From Tetradesmus obliquus (Eukaryota; Chlorophyta; Chlorophyceae; Sphaeropleales; Scenedesmaceae): a DNA stretch of 64,000 nt. The notes under the pieces are model-generated. The model did no database searches, was not told where the DNA came from, and was given only the letters and a program-made list of their open reading frames with translations. The position numbers and the translations under genes were made by a program. Positions 41,097 to 50,920 of this stretch are shown here, in pieces. The number at the start of each line of letters is the position of its first letter. Position 1 is the first letter of the stretch. The stretch lies in assembly GCA_030272155.1 (NCBI GenBank), contig CP126191.1:10252501-10316500 (forward strand). Direction: 5' to 3'.

Positions 41097-43688
41097 CATG
41101 CTCCCAGCAGCGTTTGTCAAATGTTTGCGCAGGCAACAGGGCAACGCACGTGCGGCACAACGAACAGGCTGACACACATGCTGCACACTGCAGCCACACA
41201 CCACTCTGCTTTGCCGCTTGCTTTGCCGTGTACTCTTGTGCCTGCCTGGCGCAGGTACCAGCCTGGCGCTGGCTGGGCACCAAGAACCAACCAGCAACCA
41301 GACGGAAGCACATGCTGCATACCATAGCTGCTCCGGTCAATGATGTGCCGACCAGCGCACCTGCTGCTGTGCTGGTCACTTACTTGCCCTGCCCTTGCCC
41401 TTGCCCTGCCTGCCTGCCAGGTGGTGGGTGCCAGCCTGGCGCTTGCTGGGCTGTCCTACCCCGCCAGCCGCTTCTGGTACACGCACAACTGGCGCAAGAT
41501 TAACCAGAACAAGATGTTTGAGCACAAGATGCTGCGGTGGGTGCATGGGGCTGAGCTGGCAGAGCTGCAACACATTTGGTCACCGTTCAGCATGCAGTGC
41601 TGTGGAGTGTGGCATTGCTTGGCTCAGTGCACATACGGTCTGCATAGATGAAACCTGCATGCGCAAGCCAGGCACATAGTCATGCACTGAAGGGTTCAGC
41701 ATGCTGTCAAGTCAGCCTACCTACCTGGCTACATGTTTGCTTGCCAGGACAAGTGCTATCGCAGCTGTACGACACTCACCAATGTGCCGGTGCTGCTGCT
41801 GCTGCTGCTGCTGCTCTGCTGCTGCTGCTGCCGCTGCTGCTGTTGGTGTCTTGTGCAGCGTGCTGCTGGTGCAGAACATTGAGGACGTGGATGAGATCTT
41901 GCGCGCAGTCAAGCGCTACAGGTGGGGGCGCTGCTAGCAGCATGCAGCGTGCCATGCCAGCAACGGCTGCATCACATGCAGGCATGTGCACATGGCAGGC
42001 AGAGGCGTGAAGGATGCATGGACAGCTGCTCACCCTGCCTCTCTTTGTTGGCTACGCTGTGTGAGATGTGCGCACACCCCGCAAACGTATGCAGCATCAG
42101 CGATCATATACGTAGCTGGCAAACAACCTGCAATGCTGTTGCTGCGACTGCTGCTGCTGCGCTCAGGTACAAGTTTGTGGACCGCGGCGTGTTCCGCAAG
42201 CTGCTGACCGAGGCGCTGGGCAACCGGGCGCTCACGCAGACACACATCGACTTCCTGTGGCAGTGCTACGACAGGTGAGAGCGCTGCCAGCAGCAGCAGC
42301 AGCAGTGACGGCTGCATGGTGCTAACAGATGCTGGCGGTGGCTGCACTGGTTGTGACGTATGCTGGCGACGCAGCGCTCTGCCTGGTTACAACGCTTCTG
42401 CATGCCGGGTGGCTGGTGCAGTAGGAGGTGTCTGCTGCATCATCTCGTCGTACCTGTGCAGCGCCCAACTGCATTCCACTCGCTTGTTGTTGCACCCCGC
42501 AGGGGCCGTGACGGGTTCATCCAAGAGTGGGGCCAACCTGCAGGAGTCGGCACGTTGATCCTGTTCTTCATCCTGCCGCAATATTCTGCATAATGTTGCG
42601 TAATGTTGCCTGCCGCCGCACCCCGCAGGGACCGTGACGGCTTCATCCAGGAGTGTGAGCTCATCCGGCCCCTCAACACTTATCACACCATGGACCCCGC
42701 AGCGGCAGCAGCAGCAGCAGTAGACAGCCCCGCAGATGCAGCGCTGCGCAGTGCCCTGGACGGCACCGGCCTTGACGGCAGCAGCAGCAGCAGCTTTGCT
42801 AGTGAGGCCGGCAGCAGCGCCGTCAGCAGCGTAGCAGGCGGCAGCGGCAAAGGCGGCGGCAGCAGCAGCAGCAGCGCGGGCGTTGCTAGTGCATTGGAAG
42901 CGTCGTACAGCTGCCCTGATCCTTGGGAGCAGCAGCAGCAGCAGCAGCAGCTGGAGCAGCCGCGGCTGGAGCTGCAGCAGCAGCCGTGGCAGCAGCAGCA
43001 CGACTGGGGTGCCAAGCTGCCAGACGAGCAGCAGCAGCAGCACACGCAGGACTACGTGCCCTGGTCCTACAGCAACAGCGAAGACGGCAGCAGCAGCAGC
43101 AGCCAGCCCCTGCAGGAGCTCTCGCAGCACCACCAGCAGCACGCATCTGCCATGTCGCGTGACTGGGTGTCACCCGATGAGCTGCGATGGGACGGCTGGG
43201 TTGCACCAGACTACGAGAAGGCCGCGCAGCAGCAGCGGGAGGCGGAGGAAGCTGAGATGGCAGGGCGGCAGCCGCGCGTGCAGCGCATGGCAGAGTGGGT
43301 GCTAGACCGCATGCAGCAGCGGCAGTCGGCGCGGCGCAGCAGCAAGCAGGCTGCTGAGGAGCAGCAGGAGCAGGAGCAGCGGGAGGAGCTGCGGCAGCAG
43401 CTGCAGCAGGCTGTGGCTGATGACAGCGACTCTGATGACGATTATGATGAGTCGCTGGAGCTGCTGCGAGGCCGGGCTGGGCGCAGCATGCAGCGGCAGC
43501 AGGAGGTGCTGGGGCTGGGGCGGACGTACCACCACCAGCAGCAGCAGCAGCAGCAGCAGCATCCGCAGCAGCCGCAGCAGCAACAGCAAGCGCAGCAGGA
43601 GGATCAGGAGATGTCGCCGCAGCAGTATCTGAGCTGGGATGAGGACGCGCGCTACGACTGGGACTCGTATGATGAGCGGGGCCGCTGA
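35388..43688 (+). CDS. CorA/MRS2-type magnesium transporter with C-terminal EF hand
   Basis: Fourteen exons: 35388-36245, 36876-37001, 37350-37447, 37653-38032, 38391-38569, 38881-38981, 39300-39402, 39869-39969, 40488-40603, 41003-41055, 41421-41536, 41859-41921, 42167-42274, 42629-43688. Total 3462 nt, 1153 residues, all phases agree. A long Ser/Gln-rich N-terminus precedes the CorA-like core (TEIVKAIITADKAVLIKG; then PFEMLVLEVLL; long helices ending EAEEDLDNTR). Two membrane helices (about 662-684 and 700-722) flank the diagnostic GMN triplet at 688-690. After the membrane comes a unit unusual for MRS2: VDRGVFRKLLTEALGN, then a canonical 12-residue EF loop at 800-811 with Asp 800, 802, 804, Gly 805, Ile 807 and Glu 811. 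The loop is split by the exon 13/14 junction. The last 340 residues are Gln/Ser-rich. The presumed role is Mg2+ uptake into plastid or mitochondrion, with the EF hand on the matrix or stroma side. Confidence 0.9.
36286..36352. repeat. CAG array near the 5' end of Mg2+ transporter intron 1
   Basis: About 20 AGC/CAG units starting some 40 nt after the donor at 36246. Confidence 0.9.
36401..36540 (+). repeat. Two partial copies of the transporter exon 1 3' end with donor
   Basis: The exon 1 end (GTGCCGCTGTTTCAG|GTGAGC at 36231-36250) recurs at about 36401-36440 and 36509-36540, each as GTGCCGCTGTTC(T/C)AG followed by GTGAGG. Both lie within intron 1 and have no acceptor evident upstream. They could act as alternative donors. 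Confidence 0.85.
37312..37349. repeat. CTG array forming the 3' end of transporter intron 2
   Basis: About 12 CTG units running directly into the acceptor CAG before exon 3 (starts 37350). Confidence 0.9.
38207..38332 (+). repeat. Two partial copies of the transporter exon 5 5' end
   Basis: Copies at about 38207-38253 (AEDFYTRGQHMHWLL when translated) and 38287-38332 (EYFYTKVQHLHWM) precede the real exon 5 at 38391 (EYFYTKVQHLHWMLES). The nearer copy is nearly identical over 43 nt, then diverges. Confidence 0.88.
39161..39199 (+). repeat. Partial copy of the transporter exon 7 5' end
   Basis: CAGGGCGCGTGC...GAGGGCTACGAGCTGGAC repeats the acceptor and first 36 nt of exon 7 (starts 39300), about 140 bp upstream. 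Confidence 0.85.
39578..39626 (+). repeat. Partial copy of the transporter exon 7 3' end with donor
   Basis: Encodes SVIYGHTRLQRTSSLV-like sequence and ends CTGGTGAGG, matching the exon 7 end at 39358-39410. It lies in the following intron. Confidence 0.88.
40015..40062 (+). other. Possible 48-nt in-frame cassette exon in the Mg2+ transporter
   Basis: A copy of the exon 8 end bounded by its own acceptor (TCCAAAG before 40015) and donor (GTGAGT after 40062). Its length of 48 nt is divisible by three and it fits phase 2 on both sides. Inclusion would add LEGSVNEAEEDLDNTR, repeating the last 16 residues of exon 8 with one substitution (I to V). This would lengthen the helix that leads into the first membrane segment. 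The acceptor lacks a pyrimidine tract. Confidence 0.5.
40128..40180 (+). repeat. Third, more decayed copy of the transporter exon 8 3' end
   Basis: Matches the LEGSxNEAEEDLD region in degenerate form; the donor is lost. It lies downstream of the 40015-40062 copy. Confidence 0.75.
40679..40720 (+). repeat. Partial copy of the transporter exon 9 3' end with donor
   Basis: GTCATGGCAAGCACCATCTT recurs and ends CACTTCG|GTGGGT, parallel to the real TACTTCG|GTGAGT at 40603. Confidence 0.88.
41062..41096. repeat. CAG array immediately after the donor of transporter exon 10
   Basis: About 11 CAG units starting 6 nt after the GT at 41056. Confidence 0.9.
41241..41280 (+). repeat. Partial copy of the transporter exon 11 5' end
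   Basis: GCAG followed by GT..CCAGCCTGGCGCTGGCTGGG, repeating the acceptor region and first codons of exon 11 (starts 41421). Confidence 0.8.
42491..42530 (+). repeat. Partial copy of the transporter exon 14 5' end (EF loop)
   Basis: CACCCCGCAGGG followed by CCGTGACGGGTTCATCCAAG repeats the acceptor and first 26 nt of exon 14 (starts 42629), including the second half of the EF loop. The upstream acceptor CCCCGCAG is identical. Confidence 0.88.
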
Positions 43689-44915
43689 GGGCTGTATGCT
43701 GCATGCTGCTGCAGCAGCCTGTGCGTGCTGTGGCAAAGTGCTGCGTGCGTACACACGCGCGGGCTGCCTGCTGTTGCAGCTGCCGTGGTGAGGCTTTGCC
43801 TGTAGAGACGGGCAAGTGCTCCTGCTGGCTGAACTGCTGCTGCTGCATGCTTCGGCAGGTGGTCAAGGGAACTTGCCTGTGGATAACCCTGGACATTTGA
43901 TTTTGTGGCAGTGCCTAGTTCCGTCTGTTGTGTTGTGGCACTTGTTTTTATATTTTCTTCCTCTGTCCTCATGTTTGTCGTTGGTTTGGTCAGCTTCTGC
44001 CGTCCACTGTAGTGGCTCTGTACCATACACTAGTTGTGTGCGTGTTCATCTTCTTGGCTGGCCGTGCACACAGTGGTGCACGGATGCTTTGTGTGGCAGG
44101 CAGCAGTGCTGTGCCGTTCGGTACTGCTGGACGTTCACGTTTATTTGAACAGTATGAAGCACCTGGGACAGCAGCGCTGTGGCGGGCATCCCAGGCGGTG
44201 CAACAGTGTTGCTGGCAGGAGCTGGATTGGGCCACTGCTGTTGCTGTATTGTGTTTTTAGGCGGCAGTGGACGTCTGCTTGCAACAGGTGCACGGGCACG
44301 CATGATGGTGTGCGCAGAACCATTGCCCTGGTGAGATGGCAGATGCCAGAAACTATGGGCTGTTTGCAGTGCGAGTGTTGTTTGAACTTAATGTCCTTGC
44401 TGTAGCTGACCATTGACTGTCATCCTTGGGTCTGGCCACCAGAAAGCTGGTGTCAGGCTGGCACGCTGCTCTGATCTGCCAGCAGCAGCGCAAACCTGGT
44501 CACTGTTTACTGCTTATGGCCCTGAAGATGTAGCATTGAGATTTTTGGTGACTTGCGCAACTGAATGTTCCTCTTGCCCTCAGCGCGGTGGTCATCTGAG
44601 TGTTCCTGGGGCAGCAACAGCTGTGAGTGGCACACCTGTGCCCTGCCAGCGACTCTCATACTACCACACGCACTATGTGCCTCCGCCCACTGCTCGGCAC
44701 CTGTGCATGTCGCTGCTAGGTTGCAGCTGTTCGCAAGCACTGGCAGAGACGCGAACCCAGAGATCTCTGTACGTGTTGACTAGCAGTGCTGTACAAGTCA
44801 CCTCACCGTGTCGGCAGCCCCGCCAAGGTTCAACTTCAGATTTATTTGAATTGTCTATCGAACCAATCCAAAGCTTTAGATCGGCCGCGGGTTGCCTTGC
44901 TGAAGACGCACCACG
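43689..44915. other. Spacer between transporter and Rieske oxygenase
   Basis: Transporter 3' UTR and oxygenase promoter region. A plus-strand ORF 44413-44919 has no domain and runs into the oxygenase start in another frame; not supported. Confidence 0.45.
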
Positions 44916-47900
44916 ATGATGCTCCACCAAAGGGCACTCACCACACACCAGCGGGCTAGCGTTGCAGCCAAGCCATGCAGCACACCGTGTATCACACTTG
45001 GCAGTAGCGCACGTGTTCGGGTGGCTCAGCGCCACCTCAGGACCAGGACACTGGCAACAGAAGGTGGGTACAGACTGGAGTGTAGTAGCAGTAGTCAACT
45101 GCTTGCTGCTGTTCAGTGCATGGCATATACTCGCTAGAACAGCGTATTTCGCGGATGCAAGCAACCGATTTGCCATGGCAGAGCCAGCTGATGTGCAATG
45201 TGCTGCTCTTGCATCACACCTGTGAGCTGTGTGCCAGCAGCTGCAAAGCTGCAGCTGAACAAGGCATGCAGCGTCGCCGCAGCATGCATGCAGCTGCATG
45301 TCTGCCATCCCAGCTGCACCTGCATGCTTGTTGTGCGTCCCACTGTCCAGGTTGATGCAGCACTGGCTGTTGCCTCTTGTGCCATCGCCAGGCTGCGGCA
45401 CACACACACACACACCAGTTTCCATGCATGCTGTTGCACCATTCGACATGAATGTCACAGCGTCAATGATGTGTTCCACCAACCTGTGTCTGTGCTGCAG
45501 TGATTGAGGCTCCGCAAGTCATTGCTGAGGCGGAAGCAGCACTGGAGAGCAGCAGCAGCAGCGGCACAGAGGCAGCAGCAGGCCCCAGCAGCACAGGCAG
45601 CAAGCAGATCAACTGGTACCAGCAATGGTGAGGGCTGCCGCATGCGGCTCATATGCACCGACCCAAACACAGCAGCTGGCTGCAGTGGGTTGCAGCAAGC
45701 AACATGGCATTTTTTGCGTGTGCTTGAAATGCTGGCGCAACAGCCTTGTGGCCTTGTAGCAGCATAAGCAGCACTGTTGTTCAGACCTAAACCATGGCCG
45801 TTATTCGCGCGTTGTGCAAGCAAAACTTGCACAGTTATAGTTGCTCCTGCTCATATTCTGCCACATACCTGAGCCCTGCAGTGCTCTCAGACTGTGGTAT
45901 GCAAGCAGCCTTTGCAGCCATGAGCAGCATGCTCAAGCCTAGCTGTCATCAACAGAGCCACCCTGTGGCATACATATGCAGTGCTGGCGCACTGGACACA
46001 GCAGCACTGCACAGCGCACCTTAGTCCAGGCCGCAGCAGCGACACCAGTGAAGCACCATGCGTTTGTGCTGTTGCACTATGTAGCCAACAGCACGCCAAT
46101 TACCTTGTACTCAGGATCATCTCCAATGCTGTGTACCCATCATGCGCGAGCTGCGCAGGTACCCGCTGGCCATCAGCAAGGATCTGGACCAAACTCAGCA
46201 GCAACAGGCCACAGCAAAAGGCTTGAGATAGTAACCGCAATGGAAAATGTGCCGCGTCCTGCACTGCGCAGGTACCCTCTGGCCATCATCAAGGACCTGG
46301 ACCCGCGCCGCCCCAACGCAGCGCGCCTGCTGGGCATCCCAGTGGTCATGTGGCGGGACGGCAGCGGCGCTTGGAGGGCCTTCGAGGACCGCTGCCCCCA
46401 CAGGTGCGCTGCTGCATGTGGTGCTGCATACAGCACACAGGAGTTGGTTGGCAGGAAGCAAGGGGCAGGCGGCTGCCGCTGTTTGTAATGCATGCATGTG
46501 CTGCTGGCGTGACTTTGCCGGCTTTGGAGGCATGTACATGGGAAAATGTGGCAGCAGCGGCAGCAGCAGCCTTGCCCTGGTGCAATTCTCTGACGCATGT
46601 ATGCGCCGACAGGCAAGTGACAACAGCTCCCACTTGCAAGCTACGCAGCAGTCAGTGGCAGGCTTGAGGCCGCGCACAGCAGGAAAGTCCAAATGGTGCC
46701 TTTTACGCGTTGCTTTGCCTGTTGGCTGTGTGCCTGCGCAGGCTGGCGCCGCTGAGTGAGGGCCGCATCGATGCCAACGGCACACTCATGTGCAGCTACC
46801 ACGGTGAGCGGGAAGCTGCTGGCAGCGCAGCAGCAGCAGCAGCAGCAGCAGATGGGGCGGCGGCTGCTGATGCAGCTGTCGCCACAGCAGCAGTACAGCT
46901 ACCACAGAATGACGTAAAGCAGCAGCAGCAGCAGCATACAGCCGTAGCTGTGTTGCGGACCTGCTGGTGTGGCTGGCTGTGATGCAGTGCTGCTGCCTGC
47001 TCTACATTCGGCAATACGCCGCTCCTCCAGCTTGCACAGATGGTGATGAAGTCTGAAAGCTGCCTGCTTCTATGCCTGCTTGTGCTGCTGCTGCCGCCAG
47101 GCTGGGAGTTCAACGGCGCAGGCGCATGCACGCGCATCCCGCAGATCGGCGATGAGCGCGCGCACGCCACTGCATGCGCCAGTCAGCGCTCATGTGTGGC
47201 TAGTTACCCGGTGAAGGTGCGGCCAGCAGCACACAGCAGCATGCAGGGCCTCACGCGTTTGATGAGCTACGCGCACCACAACGCGGAACATGATGATCTA
47301 CCTGCCTTGAATCATGCCAGCAGCTTCGCCTGAGTGCTGCAGCTGCCAGCTTTCATATGTTCTGCATCCTTGCTGGTGCTGCTGCCACCGCCCCGTTGCT
47401 GCTGCCACGCACTGTTGTCACCCGTTTGCTGCTGCAGGAGGTGCAGGGCCTGCTGTGGGTGTGGCCTGAAGCCAGCCCTGAGGGCGCTGCTGCTGCCGCT
47501 GCTGCTGCCCCTGCGCTGATCGCTGAGCTGGACCAGCCTGATGAGTGGGAGCCGCGCACCGACTGGTTCATGCGTGAGATGCCCATCTCAATGGAGACTG
47601 TTGTGGAGAATGTAAGTGCTCTGGTTGTGTAGGGCTAGTATGGGTTTTGTTCAGTCACCGTGTGCAAGATGGCTGTGGTGTGCTGCTGGTTCCTGCGCAA
47701 ATTACCCATCTTCATGGGGATGGTTGTGGAGGGTGTGAGTGCTGTGATACTGCAGGGGATGTGAGGCACATGTTGGCCATATGATGTGGTGCATGGCAGC
47801 TGGGGCGTGCAGTTGGTTCATGCGCAAGATGCCCACCCCATCGAGACAGTTGTGGAGAACGGGAGTGCATTTAATAAAATAATTGCCGTATGCCTGCCAT

Positions 47901-48785
47901 CCAGTGAAGGCGGTTGAGGAGGAGTGTGACGTAAGGTACGTATTGCGCATAGCAGCTGAAGCACGTGTTAAATTTGAATGCACAGCAGGACATTGTGTGG
48001 TCAGCTGCCGGTTCCCTGTAATGTGTCCATGTCTTGCCAGCAGTGTTATCTACTAGATGTCCAAACGCCTGTACGCCCTACCTACATTCGCAGCTTGCCC
48101 CTGCCTATCTTTCAACACCCCTGAACCCTACTCGTTTGTGTGTCACCGCACGCGCCGCAGGTGGCAGACCCCTGCCATGCCAACTTCACGCACCACAAGG
48201 TGCAGGGCGCGCGCAGCAACGAGAAGGGCACAGACATCAAGCCGCTCACGCCGCCCACGCCTGCGGGATTCAAGATGGAGCAGGACAGCGGCCGCTTCAG
48301 GGCCAGCTTCGAGTTCGTGGCACCCTGCTTCCTCAAGTGAGTAGCGAGTGATGTGCAGTGCAGGTTGATGTTTGGGTCAGCGATGAACCGTCCTCTCCTG
48401 CCGTCAGTCACCCAGCAGCTGCATCCGCTAGATGTCCCTATCACATGTTTCCCCACGCTGCTGCTGCGGTTGTATTGACGCCGCACGCAGCAGCGGCCTG
48501 CAGGAACACCTTCCCCGCCTTCCGCCCCCCCCCCCCCATAGTGGCCGCACCTGCTCTTGATTCCCCCTTGCCCGATCATAAGATCATGAGAGTGCTGCTG
48601 CTGTTGTGCCACTTGTGGCCCTGGTCCGCAGGTACACCTTCCCCGCCTTTGGCCGCGTGATGGCTGTGTATGTGGTGCCCACAGCCATGGGCTACAGCCG
48701 CATGATCACGCGCTTCGTGAAGAACAAGCACAACTACCCGGCGCGCCCAGGGCTCATGGGCGTCGTGCTCAAGGTGAGGCTGCTG

Positions 48786-48822
<37 letters not shown>

Positions 48823-49180
48823 CATGCTGGGTGCATGCTTCAAACCAAAGCTAGGCGGCAGCGCATCTCCGTCAGGCGTTGTTTACAGCTCGCCAGCAGC
48901 ACAGCACAGCAGCGCAGCTTCAGTGCATGCACGACGGCTGTTAGCAGCACGCTCACAGCGAGTGGTTGCACAGCCAGCTCATGCTTTCGCATCAACTGGC
49001 ACAAACCAGGGTGTGTTTGTGCTGATTGCGCTGCCGATTTACTGTTGCTGCTGCTGCTGCTGCTGTCGTGTGGGGCCCGTTTGAATGCCCTGCATTGGCT
49101 GCTGCCAGTTCATGGAGCTGCTGGGGGGCAGCACACACCACGGCTGGATTTGCTATGGTTGTAATTTGACCCGTGCTTTT

Positions 49181-49255
<75 letters not shown>

Positions 49256-50061
49256 CCTGCTGCTGCCAGTTCATGGAGCTGCTGGAGGGCAACCGCGTGC
49301 TGGAGCACGCGCTGATGCGCAACAAGGTGCTCGACGGGGACAACCACGTGCTGCACGTGCAGGTGGGGCCGCGGGCAGCAGCAGCAGCAGCAGCAGCAGC
49401 GTGGCTAGGCCCTCGGGAGGCAACGTGGTACATAAATGCTGTGCTGCGTGCATGTGTTTGCAGCTTGCAGCAAAGCTGTGGCATGCAAGCGGGTTTGCTG
49501 CCCGTTGAACGACTTTGCGCCAGCTTCAGAATGCCACATGTGGCTCTGTCATACTGCAATGCTGTGTGTTGTTTTTGCACTGTGTATGCTTGCTTGTGTG
49601 CCCTCATCAGCAGTCAACAGTCTGTCATCCTGCTGTCGTCCAACTCACGCCCTGCCCTTTCTGCGCCTGCTGCAATCGCGCCTGCTGCTGCTGCTGCTGC
49701 TGCCCTGCTGTCCCCGCTGTCTTCACAGGAGCGGCAGCTGCTGGCTGAGGGCGTCAACGCTTGGCAGAAGAACTACTACATGCCCGGCACCAGCGACACA
49801 GGCAAGGACCACATCTGCTGTAGCACTGCTGTCACGCTACTGCTGCGCTAATGCTGCTGTGCTGCTGCTTGCTGCTGCGCCAGCAGCACTTGGCTTGTGC
49901 AAGTTTTCCGCAGCTAGCAGAGCCAGCCACATGGCGGCGGTCCAGCTGCATACAGCTGCCGCAATGTTGATGCCAGTGCTGGTTGGCCAACCACACGTAA
50001 CAACTGTGACTTCGGCACAGTGTTGGGCAGCGCGTCAGCAGGCCGGCGTCAAACACCCCTG

Positions 50062-50102
<41 letters not shown>

Positions 50103-50651
50103 ACCTCTGCAGGCGTCGCTGCGTGGCGCAGCTGGCTGACCAAGTTTGGTGCAGACATGCCGCTGCTGCCCAAGACGCTGCAGGACCTGCCTCCGCTGAT
50201 GAGCAGGAGGGACAGCCTGGACAGGCTCAGCCAGCACACACAGCACTGCCCAGACTGCCAGCAGGTGGGATGGTGTGGGGTTGACGCCTCCACTTGCGTT
50301 TGGTCCAAGTGCTGGGCATCTCCTGGATTAGGGGTGCTGAACGTGTCTTGCTGGCGGCCGCAGTGCCTTAGTTCCCTCTGCAATCAGGTTCGCCTGACTG
50401 CTGCGTGTGACTAGCCAGAAGGATGCCATCCCTGCTGGTAAGATCAGAAACAGGTGCGCTGGCTGCGGGCACTGCAGCTGGCGTTCTGGCTGTGTCGCTG
50501 CCGTCTGTCAAGGGTGCAGGCAGATGCCATAGTGATGGTGCTGGTTCTGTTGACGTCGAGTGTGGTAAGAGTTCCTGCCTTGCGGCTTGGCCATGATGAA
50601 TCATTGATTTGAAGCATATCAAACACTCTGGTGCAAGTATGCTGTCACATA

Positions 50652-50689
<38 letters not shown>

Positions 50690-50920
50690 GCTGTGCAGGC
50701 CTTGAAGCGTATCAACCTAGCGCTGCCTGCGACGTGGGCAGCCGCTGCAGCAGCACTGCTGGTGGCTGGGGTGGCAGCAGCTACTGGCGCGCCGCTGCTG
50801 TCGTGGAGCGTGGCGGGCGCTGCTGGTGCTGCTGTGCTGCTGGCGCTGGCTCACCGCAGCCTCAATAAGTTCAGGGACCTGTTCATTTTCACAGACTATG
50901 TGCATGCTGACGTCGCTTGA
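44916..50920 (+). CDS. Chloroplast Rieske oxygenase of the PAO/TIC55/PTC52 family
   Basis: Twelve exons: 44916-45063, 45501-45627, 46272-46403, 46742-46803, 47101-47216, 47438-47611, 48161-48336, 48632-48773, 49270-49362, 49729-49801, 50113-50264, 50699-50920. Total 1617 nt, 538 residues, phases all agree; pheophorbide a oxygenases and TIC55 are about this length. The N-terminus is Arg/Ser/Thr-rich without early acids, as in a transit peptide. INWYQQWYPLAIIKDLDP leads into the Rieske centre: Cys133, His135, Cys153, His156. The mononuclear iron site is DPCHANFTHH (256-265). A redox CxxC (CPDC, 460-463) and two C-terminal membrane helices (about 475-517) are also present. The family oxidises chlorophyll-type macrocycles in plastid membranes. 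Which member this is (PAO, TIC55 or PTC52) cannot be fixed by eye. Exon 10 ends with a GC donor. Confidence 0.9.
46148..46190 (+). repeat. Partial copy of the oxygenase exon 3 5' end
   Basis: CTGCGCAGGTACCCGCTGGC and the codons for YPLAISKDLDQ copy the acceptor and start of exon 3 (46272) about 115 bp upstream, then decay into CAG-rich sequence. Confidence 0.88.
47692..47868 (+). repeat. Two partial copies of the oxygenase exon 6 3' end
   Basis: Copies at 47692-47744 and 47811-47868 match the exon 6 end (TGGTTCATGCG...ACTGTTGTGGAGAAT|GTAAGT, to 47617). The first keeps a GTGAGT donor; the second has GGGAGT and has lost it. Confidence 0.87.
48498..48527 (+). repeat. Partial copy of the oxygenase exon 8 5' end
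   Basis: GCAGGAACACCTTCCCCGCC repeats GCAGGTACACCTTCCCCGCC at the exon 8 start (48632), followed by a run of C. Confidence 0.82.
48787..48820. repeat. CAG array at the start of oxygenase intron 8
   Basis: About 11 CAG units beginning some 14 nt after the donor at 48774; its complement, a CTG array, ends the same intron (49183-49262). Confidence 0.9.
49098..49131 (+). repeat. Partial copy of the oxygenase exon 9 5' end
   Basis: CTGCTGCCAGTTCATGGAGC recurs about 165 bp upstream of the real acceptor at 49269. Confidence 0.88.
49183..49262. repeat. CTG array at the end of oxygenase intron 8
   Basis: About 24 CTG units directly upstream of the exon 9 acceptor CTGCCAG. Confidence 0.95.
50053..50112. 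repeat. CTG array at the acceptor of oxygenase exon 11
   Basis: About 15 CTG units, then CACCTCTGCAG before exon 11 (starts 50113). Confidence 0.92.
50653..50698. repeat. CTG array at the acceptor of oxygenase exon 12
   Basis: About 12 CTG units, then GGCTGTGCAG before exon 12 (starts 50699). Confidence 0.92.

Noticed and set aside
42886-43896. 336-codon minus-strand ORF opposite the last transporter exon
   Set aside because: Shadow of a GC-rich CAG-repeat exon; composition is Ala/Pro/Ser only.
44673-45482. 269-codon minus-strand ORF across the oxygenase promoter and first exon
   Set aside because: No protein-like blocks, and it overlaps a supported exon on the other strand.
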